Made by a program: the position numbers and the translations under genes
Assembly (NCBI GenBank): GCA_024232355.1
Contig: JAAEPW010000501.1
Location: 1-52,539, forward strand
Reading direction: 5' to 3'
Source: Chloroflexota bacterium
GTDB taxonomy: Bacteria; Chloroflexota; Anaerolineae; B4-G1
Length of the DNA stretch: 52,539 nt
Shown here: positions 31,321-40,979 of the stretch, piece by piece
How positions within the stretch are numbered: position 1 is the first letter of the stretch
Layout: each line of letters opens with the position of its first letter
Notes under the pieces: generated by a model
What the model was told of the DNA's origin: nothing
The model's database searches: none
The model's input: the letters and a program-made list of their open reading frames with translations, nothing else

Positions 31321-32600
31321 CCTTTAAAGATCTGGTAAAGACCTCTTTCGGCAATCTGAGTCGTCACAAGGTGCGCACGATCCTCAGCGCCATCGGCGTG
31401 ACCGTGGGCATCCTGACAATCGTGACCATGCTCTCCTTGGGCATCGGCGTGCAGCAAGAGATCATCGGGGTGTTCCAGAGTGCCGGGTTGGAGACAGTGA
31501 CCATTCGCCCAATGACGGAGGAGCAAACCGCCTTTAACCAATTCACCGAACCCAAGCGAACGATGATCATCACCTCAGATTTGGTCCAAGAGATGCGCGC
31601 ACGGGATGACGTGCTGGAAGCATCTCCCCATGTGTTCTTGCCTCGGTCTATGGACGTCTCCCTAAGAATTGGGGAGGAAATGACACAGATAAATGTGGGC
31701 AGATCTTATATGGGGATGAACGATCCCTTCACCCTAGCACCGGATATGATCGCTGGAGAGGAACTGGTCGATGGCAGTCAGGGAGAGATTGTCGTCAACA
31801 CAAGCACCTTGGAATTGTTGGGGTACGAAGGACAGGACGAAATCGACAACCTGATCGGACGACAAATTGACCTGGTGCTCAAAGCCCCGCGAGGCGACAC
31901 AGAGACCTTTTCCTTTCGTCTGGCAGGCATACTCGAAACCAACATGGGAGTCGATGGTCCCTATTTCGACGCCGAGCTTGATGCGGATGATGTCTTGGCT
32001 CTGAAAGGGTGGTGGTACAACGACCCCAACATCATAGAAAATGAGGGCTATGATGTACTGGTGATCAAGGCCGTTTCCCTGAACGATGCTGCCCAAATCA
32101 TCTCACAACTCCAGGGGCGGGGTTTTGAGGTCGAATCGCTGGAGACGCTGTTGGACATGGTCAACAAAGCGATGGTCATTTTGCAGACCATGCTCAGCTC
32201 GGTGGGGGGGCTGGCTTTGCTGGTGGCCTCTATCGGCATCGCCAACACGATGGTAATGTCGGTCTATGAGCGCACGCGGGAGATCGGCATTCTCAAGGCC
32301 GTGGGCGCGTCGCCCCGCGATATCCGCTTGCTCTTTATGGCAGAGGCGTCTCTCATCGGCCTGCTGGGTGGGGTGACCGGCACGATCTTTGGCTGGCTGC
32401 TGGGGTTGGGTCTCAACGAGGGCATCCTGGCTTACCTGGCGTGGAAAGAGATACCCGTAACGGGCGCATTCTTTGTGGTGTCTGGCTGGCTGGTGGCATT
32501 GGCATTGGCCTTTGCTACTTTGATCGGATTGCTGGCCGGACTATATCCGGCGGCGCGGGCGGCAAAGCTCGATCCGCTGGAGGCGCTGAGGTCTGAATAA
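31317..32600 (+). CDS. MacB/FtsX-type ABC transporter permease
   Basis: 427 residues. One N-terminal membrane helix (TILSAIGVTVGILTIVTMLSLG), a MacB-like extracytoplasmic domain of about 230 residues (ETVTIRPMTEE ... SPHVFLPRSM), and three C-terminal helices with ERTREIGILKAVGASPRDIR, the FtsX-domain coupling motif. Translationally coupled to the ATPase at 31317. With the LolA-like lipoprotein this forms a three-gene export or lipoprotein-handling unit. Confidence 0.92.
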   Translation: MTFKDLVKTSFGNLSRHKVRTILSAIGVTVGILTIVTMLSLGIGVQQEIIGVFQSAGLETVTIRPMTEEQTAFNQFTEPKRTMIITSDLVQEMRARDDVLEASPHVFLPRSMDVSLRIGEEMTQINVGRSYMGMNDPFTLAPDMIAGEELVDGSQGEIVVNTSTLELLGYEGQDEIDNLIGRQIDLVLKAPRGDTETFSFRLAGILETNMGVDGPYFDAELDADDVLALKGWWYNDPNIIENEGYDVLVIKAVSLNDAAQIISQLQGRGFEVESLETLLDMVNKAMVILQTMLSSVGGLALLVASIGIANTMVMSVYERTREIGILKAVGASPRDIRLLFMAEASLIGLLGGVTGTIFGWLLGLGLNEGILAYLAWKEIPVTGAFFVVSGWLVALALAFATLIGLLAGLYPAARAAKLDPLEALRSE

Positions 32601-32615
32601 TTCTCCTGAAAAGAT

Positions 32616-32632
32616 CAGACCTGCCAGGTCTG
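32616..32632. repeat. Palindrome CAGACCTGCCAGGTCTG
   Basis: Perfect 17-base palindrome after the permease stop. Close variants lie at 18708-18722 and about 20719-20732. It may be part of a dispersed short repeat; protein binding is not shown. Confidence 0.7.
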
Positions 32633-32647
32633 GTTCGCATCATATAC

Positions 32648-32675
32648 TTGACGCCGTGTCTTGCTTTGTTATAAT
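32648..32675 (+). promoter_or_regulatory. Promoter of prfA
   Basis: TTGACG at 32648-32653 and TATAAT at 32670-32675, 16-base spacer, about 60 bases before the prfA start. Confidence 0.78.
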
Positions 32676-32734
32676 ACAGCCAGTGCGTGGGGCGGCCTGC
32701 CCAGGCCGCCTCACTGCGTATACTGAGGGGGTTT

Positions 32735-33808
32735 ATGTTAGACAGACTGAACAAGATTGAGGAACGATACGAGGAACTGGCGCGCCTAATGGCCGACCCA
32801 AAAGTGGCGCAAAACTATGCGCGCGTGGCCGAGTATGCCAAAGAGCGGTCCAGCCTCGAAGACATCGTCAGTACCTATCGGGACTATAAAAATACAGCCA
32901 CAGAGTTGAAGGAAGCGCACACTCTATTGGACGACGACACCGATCCGGAATTCCGAGAGTTGGCCGAGATGGAAATCGCCGAGTTGCGGCCTCGGCTGGA
33001 AGAATTAGAGGCCAAACTCCATCAAATGTTGCTTCCCAAAGACCTACGCGATGCCAAGGACGTGATCATTGAGATTCGCGCTGGGGCTGGTGGTGACGAG
33101 GCTGGTCTTTTTGCCGCTGAACTGTACCGGATGTACAATCGTTACGCCGAGGGGCGGAAATGGAAAACCCAGTTGTTGAGCGAGCATTCGACCGGCGTCG
33201 GTGGGTTCAAAGCGGTGGTCTTTGGCGTGCGCGGGCAGGGAGCCTTTTCCCGCTTTAAATTTGAGAGCGGCGTCCACCGTGTGCAGCGCATACCCGTCAC
33301 CGAATCGTCCGGACGCATCCACACCTCCACTGTCACCGTGGCTGTTTTACCAGAAGTAGATGACGTCGAGATTCACATCGACCCCAAGGATTTGGAAATT
33401 GTCGCCTACGGTGCTTCTGGCCCTGGCGGACAGCATATGCAGAAAAATGCTACCGCTATCCGCATCGTCCACGAGCCAACGGGCATGGTCGTTTCCTGTG
33501 AAAGCGAGCGCTCGCAAACGCAGAACCGATTGCGGGCGACGGCAATCCTGCGGGCACGTCTTTACGAGCAGGAACGCTTAAAGCAAGAGGCGGAGGTCGC
33601 CGCGTCACGACGCTCTCAGGTGGGCACCGGAGAGCGCAGTGCGAAAATCCGCACGTATAATTATCCCCAGAATCGAGTCACTGACCATCGCGTCAAGGTG
33701 AACCATGGGCTGTCCGGCGTGCTGGATGGCAAGATCGACGTTTTCATCGACGCACTGGCCGCACAGGAGCAGACAAAGCGGCTAGAGGCGATGGGAGAGG
33801 CTGACTAG
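32735..33808 (+). CDS. prfA: Peptide chain release factor 1
   Basis: 357 residues from ATG 32735 (MLDRLNKIEERYEELARL), with a G-rich site GAGGGGG ahead. Domain order is that of class I release factors: N-terminal helical hairpin, then RIPVTESSGRIHTST with the PVT (PxT) codon-recognition motif of RF1, then GPGGQHM with GGQ for peptidyl-tRNA hydrolysis. The GGQ context HMQKNATAIRI differs from the common HVNKTDSAVRI but keeps GGQ. It reads UAA and UAG. Housekeeping. Confidence 0.95.
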   Translation: MLDRLNKIEERYEELARLMADPKVAQNYARVAEYAKERSSLEDIVSTYRDYKNTATELKEAHTLLDDDTDPEFRELAEMEIAELRPRLEELEAKLHQMLLPKDLRDAKDVIIEIRAGAGGDEAGLFAAELYRMYNRYAEGRKWKTQLLSEHSTGVGGFKAVVFGVRGQGAFSRFKFESGVHRVQRIPVTESSGRIHTSTVTVAVLPEVDDVEIHIDPKDLEIVAYGASGPGGQHMQKNATAIRIVHEPTGMVVSCESERSQTQNRLRATAILRARLYEQERLKQEAEVAASRRSQVGTGERSAKIRTYNYPQNRVTDHRVKVNHGLSGVLDGKIDVFIDALAAQEQTKRLEAMGEAD

Positions 33809-33823
33809 GCGTTGTTCAGAAAT

Positions 33824-33935
33824 TTACTACCGGACACTTTTCACACGTGATTGAAAAGCATTGATTTTTTTCGCCACGAATTGCACGAATTTTTTCTACA
33901 TTCGTGCAATTTGTGCAAAAGCGTTCGGCAGCAAA
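33824..33935. repeat. Family 3 palindromic intergenic element, copy 4
   Basis: Starts TTACTACCGGACACTTTT as copy 3 and ends GCGTTCGGCAGCAAAA, the degenerate inverted end. Central arms CGCCACGAATTGCACGAATT and ATTCGTGCAATTTGTGC. It fills the gap between prfA and the S9 peptidase ribosome site. Confidence 0.78.
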
Positions 33936-33958
33936 ATATCACAGCCAGGAGGAGAACT

Positions 33959-35983
33959 ATGCCAACCCGTAAAAAGCGCCCCATCACCGCCGATGATTTG
34001 TACCGCATTCAACTGGTCACCGATTGCCAAATTTCGCCGAACGGACAGCACGTGATCTTTGCTGTCGAACGGGTGGACAAGGAAACCGAAAAGAAATACG
34101 CGAATTTGTGGGTCGTCTCCACCGGCGGGGGACAACCTCGGCAGTTTACCTATGGCGATCAGGTGGACGGTCAGCCCCGGTGGTCGCCTAGCGGCGATGA
34201 GATTGCCTTTGTCTCCAATCGCAGTGACAAAGATCAGCCGCAAATCCATGTGATCCCCTTTCACGGCGGAGAAGCACGGCCGCTCACCAACCTAAAAGGC
34301 GAATTTGCTGCGTTCGAGTGGTCGCCCGACGGCAAACGGCTCGTCTGCCAGTTCCGCAAAAAGGATCAAGAGGCCATCGAGCGGGAAGACGACGAGCAAA
34401 AGAAAGAGTTGGGCATCGTCTCGCGCCACATCACGCGGGTCTTTTTCAAGTTGGATGGATACGGCTTTCTGCCCCAAGAGCGCTGGCACGTCTGGACGAT
34501 AGACGCCCGCACGGGCAAGGCCAAGCAACTGACCGACAGCGACGTCTACGACGAGTTGTCCCCACGCTGGTCACCGGATGGGGAAAGCATCGTCTTTCTC
34601 TCCAATCGCAGCGACGCCCCCGACCTCGACCCGGATGCCATAGGTTTGTTCGTCATCCCAGCCAACGGCGGAGAGCTGGACGAGATCGAGACGCCAATCG
34701 GGGAAAAGTCGACCCCCGTCTTTTCGCCAGACGGAGCGTGGGTGGCCTATCTGGGCAAAGAGGGGCACGGGGCGTGGTGGAAGAACGCCAATCTGTGGAT
34801 CGTCCCGGCAGACGGCAGCGCCGAGGCACAGAATCTCACGGAAGCATTCGATTTCCACGTGGCGAGTGTGACCAGCAACGATTTGCCCGGTTCGCTGCCG
34901 ATGACGCCTCCCACTTGGTCAAAGGATGGGCACACGCTCTATTTCCAGGTGTCGCGGCATGGCAGCACTGTGCTCAAATCGTTGACGCTGGACAGAGATC
35001 TGCAAACGGTGATCGATGACACGGGTTCTGTTGGCACGTTCAATTTCGACGGTGCCCAGTCGAAACTCACCTATCTTCATGGCAATATGACTGACTTGGC
35101 CCAGGTCTGGGTGCAGGATGTGCCTGCCGGGCGCTCGCACAAGCTGACGCGCGTCAACGAGAATTTGCTGCAGGCGCGAGATATGGGAGAGATCGAAGAG
35201 GTCTGGTTCAAGGGTGCAGACGGCAACGACTTGCAGGGATGGATCCTCAAACCGCCCGGATTTGACACGTCGAAAAAGTATCCCTCGATCTTGGAAATTC
35301 ACGGCGGCCCACGGATGCAGTACGGCAATCTCTTTATGCACGAGTTTTACTATTTGGCGGCCCAGGGCTATGTGGTCTATTTTTGCAATCCGCGCGGCGG
35401 GCAGGGCTACGGCGAGGCGCACTCCAAGGCTATCGTGGATAATTGGGGCACGGTAGATTATGCTGACCTGATGGCGTGGGCCGACTTGGTGCAGCAGAAA
35501 CCGTACATCGACGCGGAAAAGATGGGCGTTACCGGTGGGAGTTATGGCGGCTATATGACCAACTGGATCATTGGCCACACGGAGCGCTTCAAGGCGGCGG
35601 TCACGCAGCGGAGCGTCAGCAACTTGATCAGTATGTGGGGGTCCAGCGACTTTAACTGGACTTTTCAAGCCGAGTTTGGAGACCAGCCGATCTGGGAGAA
35701 CGTCGAAAACTTTTGGCGGCAATCTCCGATGAAACACATCGGCAACGCGAAAACCCCTACCCTAGTCATTCACAGCGAGCAGGATTTGCGGTGCGCTATC
35801 GAGCAGGATGAGCAGGTATTCGTGGCGCTAAAAAGGCTGGGCGTAGACACCGAGATGGTCCGCTTTCCCGATGAACCTCACGGTCTCTCGCGCGGCGGGC
35901 GCACAGACCGGCGCATCGAAAGGCTCAAACATATTCTGCGCTGGTTCGACCGGTATTTATTGTCGGAGCCCCCTGTAGGATAG
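33959..35983 (+). CDS. S9-family prolyl oligopeptidase / acylaminoacyl-peptidase-like serine peptidase
   Basis: 674 residues from ATG 33959 (AGGAGGAG about 6 bases ahead). N-terminal beta-propeller with DPP4/TolB-like repeats (WSPSGDEIAFVSNRS, WSPDGKRLVCQF, WSPDGESIVFLSNRS). C-terminal alpha/beta hydrolase: ILEIHGGPRMQYG oxyanion region, nucleophile in GGSYGGYMT, Asp in LVIHSEQDLRC and His in DEPHGLSRGG. S9C-type, lacks a signal peptide so probably cytosolic. It hydrolyses short or acylated peptides. Confidence 0.92.
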   Translation: MPTRKKRPITADDLYRIQLVTDCQISPNGQHVIFAVERVDKETEKKYANLWVVSTGGGQPRQFTYGDQVDGQPRWSPSGDEIAFVSNRSDKDQPQIHVIPFHGGEARPLTNLKGEFAAFEWSPDGKRLVCQFRKKDQEAIEREDDEQKKELGIVSRHITRVFFKLDGYGFLPQERWHVWTIDARTGKAKQLTDSDVYDELSPRWSPDGESIVFLSNRSDAPDLDPDAIGLFVIPANGGELDEIETPIGEKSTPVFSPDGAWVAYLGKEGHGAWWKNANLWIVPADGSAEAQNLTEAFDFHVASVTSNDLPGSLPMTPPTWSKDGHTLYFQVSRHGSTVLKSLTLDRDLQTVIDDTGSVGTFNFDGAQSKLTYLHGNMTDLAQVWVQDVPAGRSHKLTRVNENLLQARDMGEIEEVWFKGADGNDLQGWILKPPGFDTSKKYPSILEIHGGPRMQYGNLFMHEFYYLAAQGYVVYFCNPRGGQGYGEAHSKAIVDNWGTVDYADLMAWADLVQQKPYIDAEKMGVTGGSYGGYMTNWIIGHTERFKAAVTQRSVSNLISMWGSSDFNWTFQAEFGDQPIWENVENFWRQSPMKHIGNAKTPTLVIHSEQDLRCAIEQDEQVFVALKRLGVDTEMVRFPDEPHGLSRGGRTDRRIERLKHILRWFDRYLLSEPPVG

Positions 35984-36068
35984 GATCTTGTGCCTGTTTT
36001 TGAGCTATTTGACTGCGCACGAGCCGCCCACTACATCTCTCTGACACTGGTGACACTGAGGGGATTAT

Positions 36069-36935
36069 ATGCTCAAAGTTGTTCTCGATTATGACGGCAC
36101 GCTGACCGCCGAGGAGCGGCAGGTGCCCGAGGTGACCCACCGCTCGCTGCTAGAGCTTGCAGACCAGATACTGAGTGTGCCACTAAAGGAACTGGAGACT
36201 GCGTACGCGGATACGGTTGCCCGTCTGCTAGCCGCGCCGCACAAATATCATTGGCAGGTGAACGGTGTGTGCGTGTCTTACTGTGACGAGGGGGCTTTTA
36301 TCCTCAACACCGTAGCGCTGCAGACCATGCTGGCTGATAACTCGATCTATTCGGAAAAGGTGGCGAATCACTTTGCGAATGCCGAATACGATCCTATCGC
36401 CGTATGTACCAATCATTTGTTTCACACGCACACCGCTTCGCTGCAAGTTCCATTTTATGAGGCTACTCCTGAGACGTTGCGTTGGCTGATCGCCCATCCT
36501 CAAGTCGAACCGTTGGTGCTGACCAACTCGCTGGGCGCAAAGGTGGAACACAACCTCGGGCGATTGGATCTGCCGCCGGTCCGCGTCTTGGGCGACACCC
36601 GTCAGTATGACCTAGACCCGAACTGGGCGCCGCCCTTTGGAGATGGGGAACAATTTTTGACAGTGGATGATCTACATACGGTGGACCTACGGCGGCGCAT
36701 CTACCATGATGCGTTGACCCGTGAGTTGGCTGATGGCAGCCGTCTCGCCGTGATCGCCGATACTCTGTCATTGCCAGGCGCACTGCCATTGGCAATGAGC
36801 ATCCCCTTTGGGCTGCTGCGCACGAGTTATACGCCGAGTTGGTGTGCCGCTTTCGTCGATCGTCATCCGATGGGGATGGTGCTGGACGACCTGGCGGCGA
36901 TTCCTGCTTGGGTAGAACGTCTGCTGCTGGAATAG
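36069..36935 (+). CDS. HAD-like hydrolase, function unknown
   Basis: 288 residues. N-terminal HAD motif I VVLDYDGTLT (Asp nucleophile 7, Asp 9). Motif II-like VLTNSLGAKVEHN around 150 and an acidic motif near LAVIADTLSLPGALPL that could be motif IV. The middle cap is long and unusual. Possibly a phosphatase; substrate unknown. About 85 bases after the peptidase gene on the same strand and convergent with comM. Confidence 0.75.
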   Translation: MLKVVLDYDGTLTAEERQVPEVTHRSLLELADQILSVPLKELETAYADTVARLLAAPHKYHWQVNGVCVSYCDEGAFILNTVALQTMLADNSIYSEKVANHFANAEYDPIAVCTNHLFHTHTASLQVPFYEATPETLRWLIAHPQVEPLVLTNSLGAKVEHNLGRLDLPPVRVLGDTRQYDLDPNWAPPFGDGEQFLTVDDLHTVDLRRRIYHDALTRELADGSRLAVIADTLSLPGALPLAMSIPFGLLRTSYTPSWCAAFVDRHPMGMVLDDLAAIPAWVERLLLE

Positions 36936-36956
36936 TTGATCGACAGCAGAAACCGG

Positions 36957-38480
36957 TCAGACTGTTCGCCTCGGGCGATACTGGATCGCCTCCGCCAGAT
37001 GGGCCGTTTCGATATTCTCCGCTCTCGCCAGATCCGCGATGGTGCGCGAGAGTTTGAGGATGCGATGAAACGCCCGCGCGCTCATCTGTAACTGCTGCAT
37101 CGCCGCGCGCACCAACCCCCGGCCTGTCTCGTCCAACTGACAGATCTCGCGCACCTGTCCAGGCCCCATATCAGCGTTGCTCGATAACGGTGTCTCCGCG
37201 AAACGTTCTCGCTGCATATTCCGCGCTTGCTCCACCCGCGCCCGGATCGTCTCTGATGGTTCCCCCAGTCGCTCGTCGGTCAGCTTGTCGTAATCCACGC
37301 GGGGGACTTCGATGTGGATGTCGATGCGATCGAGCAGTGGGCCAGAGATTCGTTTTTGGTATCGGCTGATGGTCTGCATCGAGCACGAGCACTCACGCGC
37401 CGGGTCGCCGTAATAGCCGCAAGGGCAGGGGTTCATCGCCGAGATAAACATGAATCGGGCGGGAAAGGTCAGTGTGCCGGTGGCGCGGGATATGGAGACG
37501 ATGCCATCCTCCAGCGGCTGTCGCAGCCCCTCCAACGTGCGCGTGCCAAACTCGGGCAGCTCGTCCAGAAAGAGCACACCTCGGTGGGCCATGCTGATCT
37601 CGCCCGGTCGCGGCCAATGCCCGCCGCCGACCAGCCCGGCGTGGCTGGTACTGTGGTGTGGTGCACGGAAAGGCCGATGCCGGATGAGGGGCGTATCGTT
37701 GGGCAAAACTCCCGCGATGCTGTAAATTTTTGTCACTTCTAACGCCTCGTCCACCGTCATCGTGGGCAGGATGGACGGCATCGAGCGGGCCAGAAGCGTC
37801 TTGCCAGCTCCTGGTGGGCCGCTAAGAAGAACATTATGGCCGCCAGCCGCCGCCACCTCCAGCGCCCGCTTGACGTGTTCCTGCCCCTTGATCTCGGCAA
37901 AGTCGGTGGCGTATTGCGGGGGCGGCAGGGTGGATGGGTTCAGGTCCGGTTCGTAGGGTGGGATGGAGCGCAACCCTTGCAAGTGTACGGCCAGTTGGCC
38001 CAGGCTCTCGACGGGGATGACCTCCAGGCCGCCGATCAGGGCCGCTTCGGGGGCGTCGCAGGCGGGGACAAAGACGCGCTGCAACCCCTGCTGCTTGGCC
38101 AGCGCGGCGATGGACAGTACACCATTGACGTGGCGCACCGAGCCATCGAGCGAAAGTTCGCCCACAAAGAGCGCGTCCTCCACTGCCTGGGGCCACGCCT
38201 GCTCCGAGGCGATGAGCACGCCCACAGCGATGGGTAGATCGTAGGACGGACCGGCCTTGCGAATGTCTGCCGGGGCCAGGTTGACGGTGATACGCTTGCC
38301 GGGGAAAACGAGGCTCGAATTTTTGATTGCGGACCGCACCCGTTCGCTCGATTCCTTGACCGCGGCGTCGGGCAGACCGACGATTATGAGCGACGGCATC
38401 CCACGAGAGGTATCCACCTCCACATCGACGATGACACCTTCCAGACCGACTAGGGCGCAACTGGTGACTTTGGCAAGCAT
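36957..38480 (-). CDS. comM: ComM/YifB-family Mg-chelatase-like AAA+ ATPase
   Basis: 507 residues from ATG 38480 (MLAKVTSCALVGLEG), the conserved family start with GGAG 6 bases ahead; a longer frame upstream is not supported. N-terminal ChlI-like domain (MPSLIIVGLPDAAVKESSERV), Walker A SGPPGAGKTLLA, Walker B VLFLDELPEF, sensor region GILVSISRATG and NPCPCGYYGDP. C-terminal Mg-chelatase helical domain. In Gram-negative bacteria ComM is a hexameric helicase promoting branch migration in natural transformation. Confidence 0.93.
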   Translation of the reverse strand: MLAKVTSCALVGLEGVIVDVEVDTSRGMPSLIIVGLPDAAVKESSERVRSAIKNSSLVFPGKRITVNLAPADIRKAGPSYDLPIAVGVLIASEQAWPQAVEDALFVGELSLDGSVRHVNGVLSIAALAKQQGLQRVFVPACDAPEAALIGGLEVIPVESLGQLAVHLQGLRSIPPYEPDLNPSTLPPPQYATDFAEIKGQEHVKRALEVAAAGGHNVLLSGPPGAGKTLLARSMPSILPTMTVDEALEVTKIYSIAGVLPNDTPLIRHRPFRAPHHSTSHAGLVGGGHWPRPGEISMAHRGVLFLDELPEFGTRTLEGLRQPLEDGIVSISRATGTLTFPARFMFISAMNPCPCGYYGDPARECSCSMQTISRYQKRISGPLLDRIDIHIEVPRVDYDKLTDERLGEPSETIRARVEQARNMQRERFAETPLSSNADMGPGQVREICQLDETGRGLVRAAMQQLQMSARAFHRILKLSRTIADLARAENIETAHLAEAIQYRPRRTV

Positions 38481-38615
38481 ACGTGGCTCCTGCGAGTAGT
38501 GTGACGTGCTGGGATAGTGTAGCACAGAGGGGAAAAGGTGACAAGGGGACGGGGAGACAGGGAGAGGAGGGGACAAGGAGCAGAGGAGACGCATCACGTT
38601 TTACGCGTCACAAAC

Positions 38616-38644
38616 TTGTCAGGCAAACGCGCATCGTGTAGAAT
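38616..38644 (+). promoter_or_regulatory. Promoter of xpt-guaA
   Basis: TTGTCA at 38616-38621 and TAGAAT at 38639-38644, 17-base spacer, 33 bases before the xpt start. The short leader leaves no room for a purine riboswitch. Confidence 0.75.
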
Positions 38645-38677
38645 GATGCAAATCTAATAGGGAGGGTATAGTTAGCA

Positions 38678-39250
38678 ATGGAAGCACTCAAACAGCGTAT
38701 TCTGGCCGAGGGCGAGAACCTCGGACGTGGCATTCTCAAGGTAGATCATTTCATTAATCATCAGATCGACACCCAGTTGATGTTCGAGATGGGGCGCGAG
38801 ATGGCTCGTCCTTTTGAGGGCATCGGCGTGACCAAGATCATCACAGCCGAGATATCGGGCATAGCCCCGGCGCTGGCGACGGCGTATCCGTTGAACGTGC
38901 CCGTTATCTATGCCCGCAAGGCCCGTCCGATCACGATGACGGGGCTGGTCTACGTCGAGATCGCCCGCTCGCGCACCAAGGGCGGCAAAGACGTGTTCCT
39001 GATGGTGGCGTCCGAGTATCTGGCCCCCAGCGACCGGGTGCTGGTGGTGGACGACTTTTTGGCCTCGGGTGCGACGATCGCGGCTCTGGCCCGGTTGGTC
39101 GAGCACGCCGGCGCGACGGTGGTCGGCTTTTGCGCGCCCATCGAGAAAGGGTTCGAGAACGGGCGGGCAGAGTTGGACGAATTTGGCGTGCCCGTTATCA
39201 CGCTGGCCAACATCACCGATATGAGCGACGGCACGATCGTGGTCGAATGA
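38678..39250 (+). CDS. xpt: Xanthine phosphoribosyltransferase
   Basis: 190 residues; AGGGAGG before ATG. Xpt signatures: [16 protein letters not shown] start, [27 protein letters not shown], and the PRPP loop [17 protein letters not shown] (about 112-128). It salvages xanthine to XMP. Its stop overlaps guaA (ATGA at 39247), so XMP made here is converted to GMP by the next enzyme. Confidence 0.93.
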   Translation: MEALKQRILAEGENLGRGILKVDHFINHQIDTQLMFEMGREMARPFEGIGVTKIITAEISGIAPALATAYPLNVPVIYARKARPITMTGLVYVEIARSRTKGGKDVFLMVASEYLAPSDRVLVVDDFLASGATIAALARLVEHAGATVVGFCAPIEKGFENGRAELDEFGVPVITLANITDMSDGTIVVE

Positions 39251-40812
39251 TGATGGACAAAAAGAACGCCATCGCCATTCTCGACTTTGGCTCGCAGTAC
39301 ACCCAGTTGATTGCCCGCCGCGTGCGAGAGGCGCACGTCTATTGCGAGCTTTTTCCCTGGGACGCCCCGCCCGAGGACGTGCTGGCACTGCAGCCCCGAG
39401 GGATCATCCTTTCTGGCAGCCACGCCAGCGTCTACGACTCGGGCGCGCCCCGCCTGCTTGATTACGTGCTGGAGCAAGGCGTGCCCGTGCTGGGCATCTG
39501 CTACGGGTTGCACCTGCTGGCCCGCCGCCTTGGCGGCAAGGTGATCGCCGCCGACAAGCGCGAGTATGGACCGGCAGAAATAGAATTTATCGGCCCGGAT
39601 AATCCCCTGTTCGCCAGCCTCACACCTCACGTCTCACGCCTCAAGGTCTGGATGTCTCACGGCGACAGCGCCGAGGCGGTACCGCCGGGCTTTGAGGTGC
39701 TGGCCCGCAGCGCCAACTCGCCCATAGCGGCGATGGGCGACATGTCTCGCAAAATCTACAGTGTCCAGTTCCACCCCGAGGTTGTGCACACGGAGCGGGG
39801 GGACGAAATCCTGCGCAACTTTGTCGTCGATGTCTGTGGCTGCGCGCCCGATTGGACGTCGGAGGCTTTTATCGAGCAAACCGTGGCGGCGATTCGGGAC
39901 CAAGTGGGAACGAATCGGGTGGTGTGCGGGCTGAGCGGCGGGGTCGACTCTTCTGTGACCGCGACCCTGGTCCACCGAGCCGTGGGCGATCAGTTGACGT
40001 GCATATTCGTCAACACGGGGATGCTGCGCCAGGGCGAACCGGCGCAGGTGGTGCAGACATTCCGGGAACAGTTGGGGATGCACTTGATACCCGTTGACGC
40101 CACCGAAGAATTCCTGAGCGCCCTAAAAGACGTGACCGACCCGGAGCAAAAGCGGATCATCATCGGCGAACGTTTCATCCGCATATTCGAGCGAGAGGCG
40201 GCCAATCTGGATAACGCACAGTTTCTGGCCCAAGGTACCCTCTACCCCGACGTGATCGAGAGCCGCGGTCCCGAACGGCAGACGGCGGCCCGCATCAAGA
40301 CCCACCACAACGTGGGTGGCCTGCCGGAGGATATGGCGTTCGATCTGGTTGAGCCGCTGCGTTATCTTTTCAAGGATGAGGCACGGGCGGTGGGAGAGGC
40401 GATGGACCTTCCCGAAGAGATCGTGTGGCGCCAGCCATTCCCCGGCCCGGGACTGGCAGTGCGCATCCTGGGCGAGGTCACATGGGAGCGCCTGGAGACG
40501 CTGCGCGCCGCCGACGCCATCCTGTTGGAAGAACTCGCCGCAGAGGGCCTGCTGCGCGACGAGACGCAACAATCGTTCGCCGTGCTGCTGCCCGTGCGAA
40601 GCGTCGGCGTGATGGGAGATGAGCGCACCTACCGGCACGTGATCGCCATCCGCGCCGTCACGACCGAGGATTTTATGACCGCCGATTGGGCGCGGCTGGA
40701 TTACGAGCTTTTGGCCCGCATCAGCAATCGCATCGTCAACGAGGTCTCGGAAGTCAATCGCGTGGTGTACGACATCACGTCCAAGCCCCCGGCGACGATC
40801 GAGTGGGAGTAG
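39247..40812 (+). CDS. guaA: GMP synthase (glutamine-hydrolysing)
   Basis: 521 residues; three successive ATG codons (39247, 39250, 39253), the first overlapping the xpt stop. Class I glutamine amidotransferase: [18 protein letters not shown], nucleophile Cys in PVLGICYG, His-Glu in [12 protein letters not shown]-pyrophosphatase domain with [12 protein letters not shown] and the C-terminal dimerisation domain ending KPPATIEWE, the canonical GuaA end. It makes GMP from XMP. Coupled to xpt. Confidence 0.96.
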   Translation: MMMDKKNAIAILDFGSQYTQLIARRVREAHVYCELFPWDAPPEDVLALQPRGIILSGSHASVYDSGAPRLLDYVLEQGVPVLGICYGLHLLARRLGGKVIAADKREYGPAEIEFIGPDNPLFASLTPHVSRLKVWMSHGDSAEAVPPGFEVLARSANSPIAAMGDMSRKIYSVQFHPEVVHTERGDEILRNFVVDVCGCAPDWTSEAFIEQTVAAIRDQVGTNRVVCGLSGGVDSSVTATLVHRAVGDQLTCIFVNTGMLRQGEPAQVVQTFREQLGMHLIPVDATEEFLSALKDVTDPEQKRIIIGERFIRIFEREAANLDNAQFLAQGTLYPDVIESRGPERQTAARIKTHHNVGGLPEDMAFDLVEPLRYLFKDEARAVGEAMDLPEEIVWRQPFPGPGLAVRILGEVTWERLETLRAADAILLEELAAEGLLRDETQQSFAVLLPVRSVGVMGDERTYRHVIAIRAVTTEDFMTADWARLDYELLARISNRIVNEVSEVNRVVYDITSKPPATIEWE

Positions 40813-40813
40813 G

Positions 40814-40942
40814 TTCGCAGGGCGCTAAACCGCTCTGCTCAAAGCGGAACCCTGCTGCGCAGGCTGGTTTGTAGACCACGTAGCGGGCGTGGATGCTATG
40901 CATCCCAAGCTATCGGCCCGGCAGTTCAGCGCCGGGCGACGG
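40814..40942. repeat. GC-rich hairpin repeat, family 4, copy b
   Basis: It opens GCAGGGCGCTAAACCGCTCT, then GCTCAAAGCGGAACCCTGC as in copy a at 30537. It closes with GGCAGTTCAGCGCCGGGC, the inverse of the opening modules. It separates guaA from the next gene. Confidence 0.7.
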
Positions 40943-40979
40943 TGACTTTTCACAAACACCAAATTTAGGAGACTGTGAG

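Noticed and set aside
38600..38677. Purine riboswitch before xpt.
   Set aside because: The predicted promoter leaves a leader of about 30 bases, and no purine aptamer core is visible.
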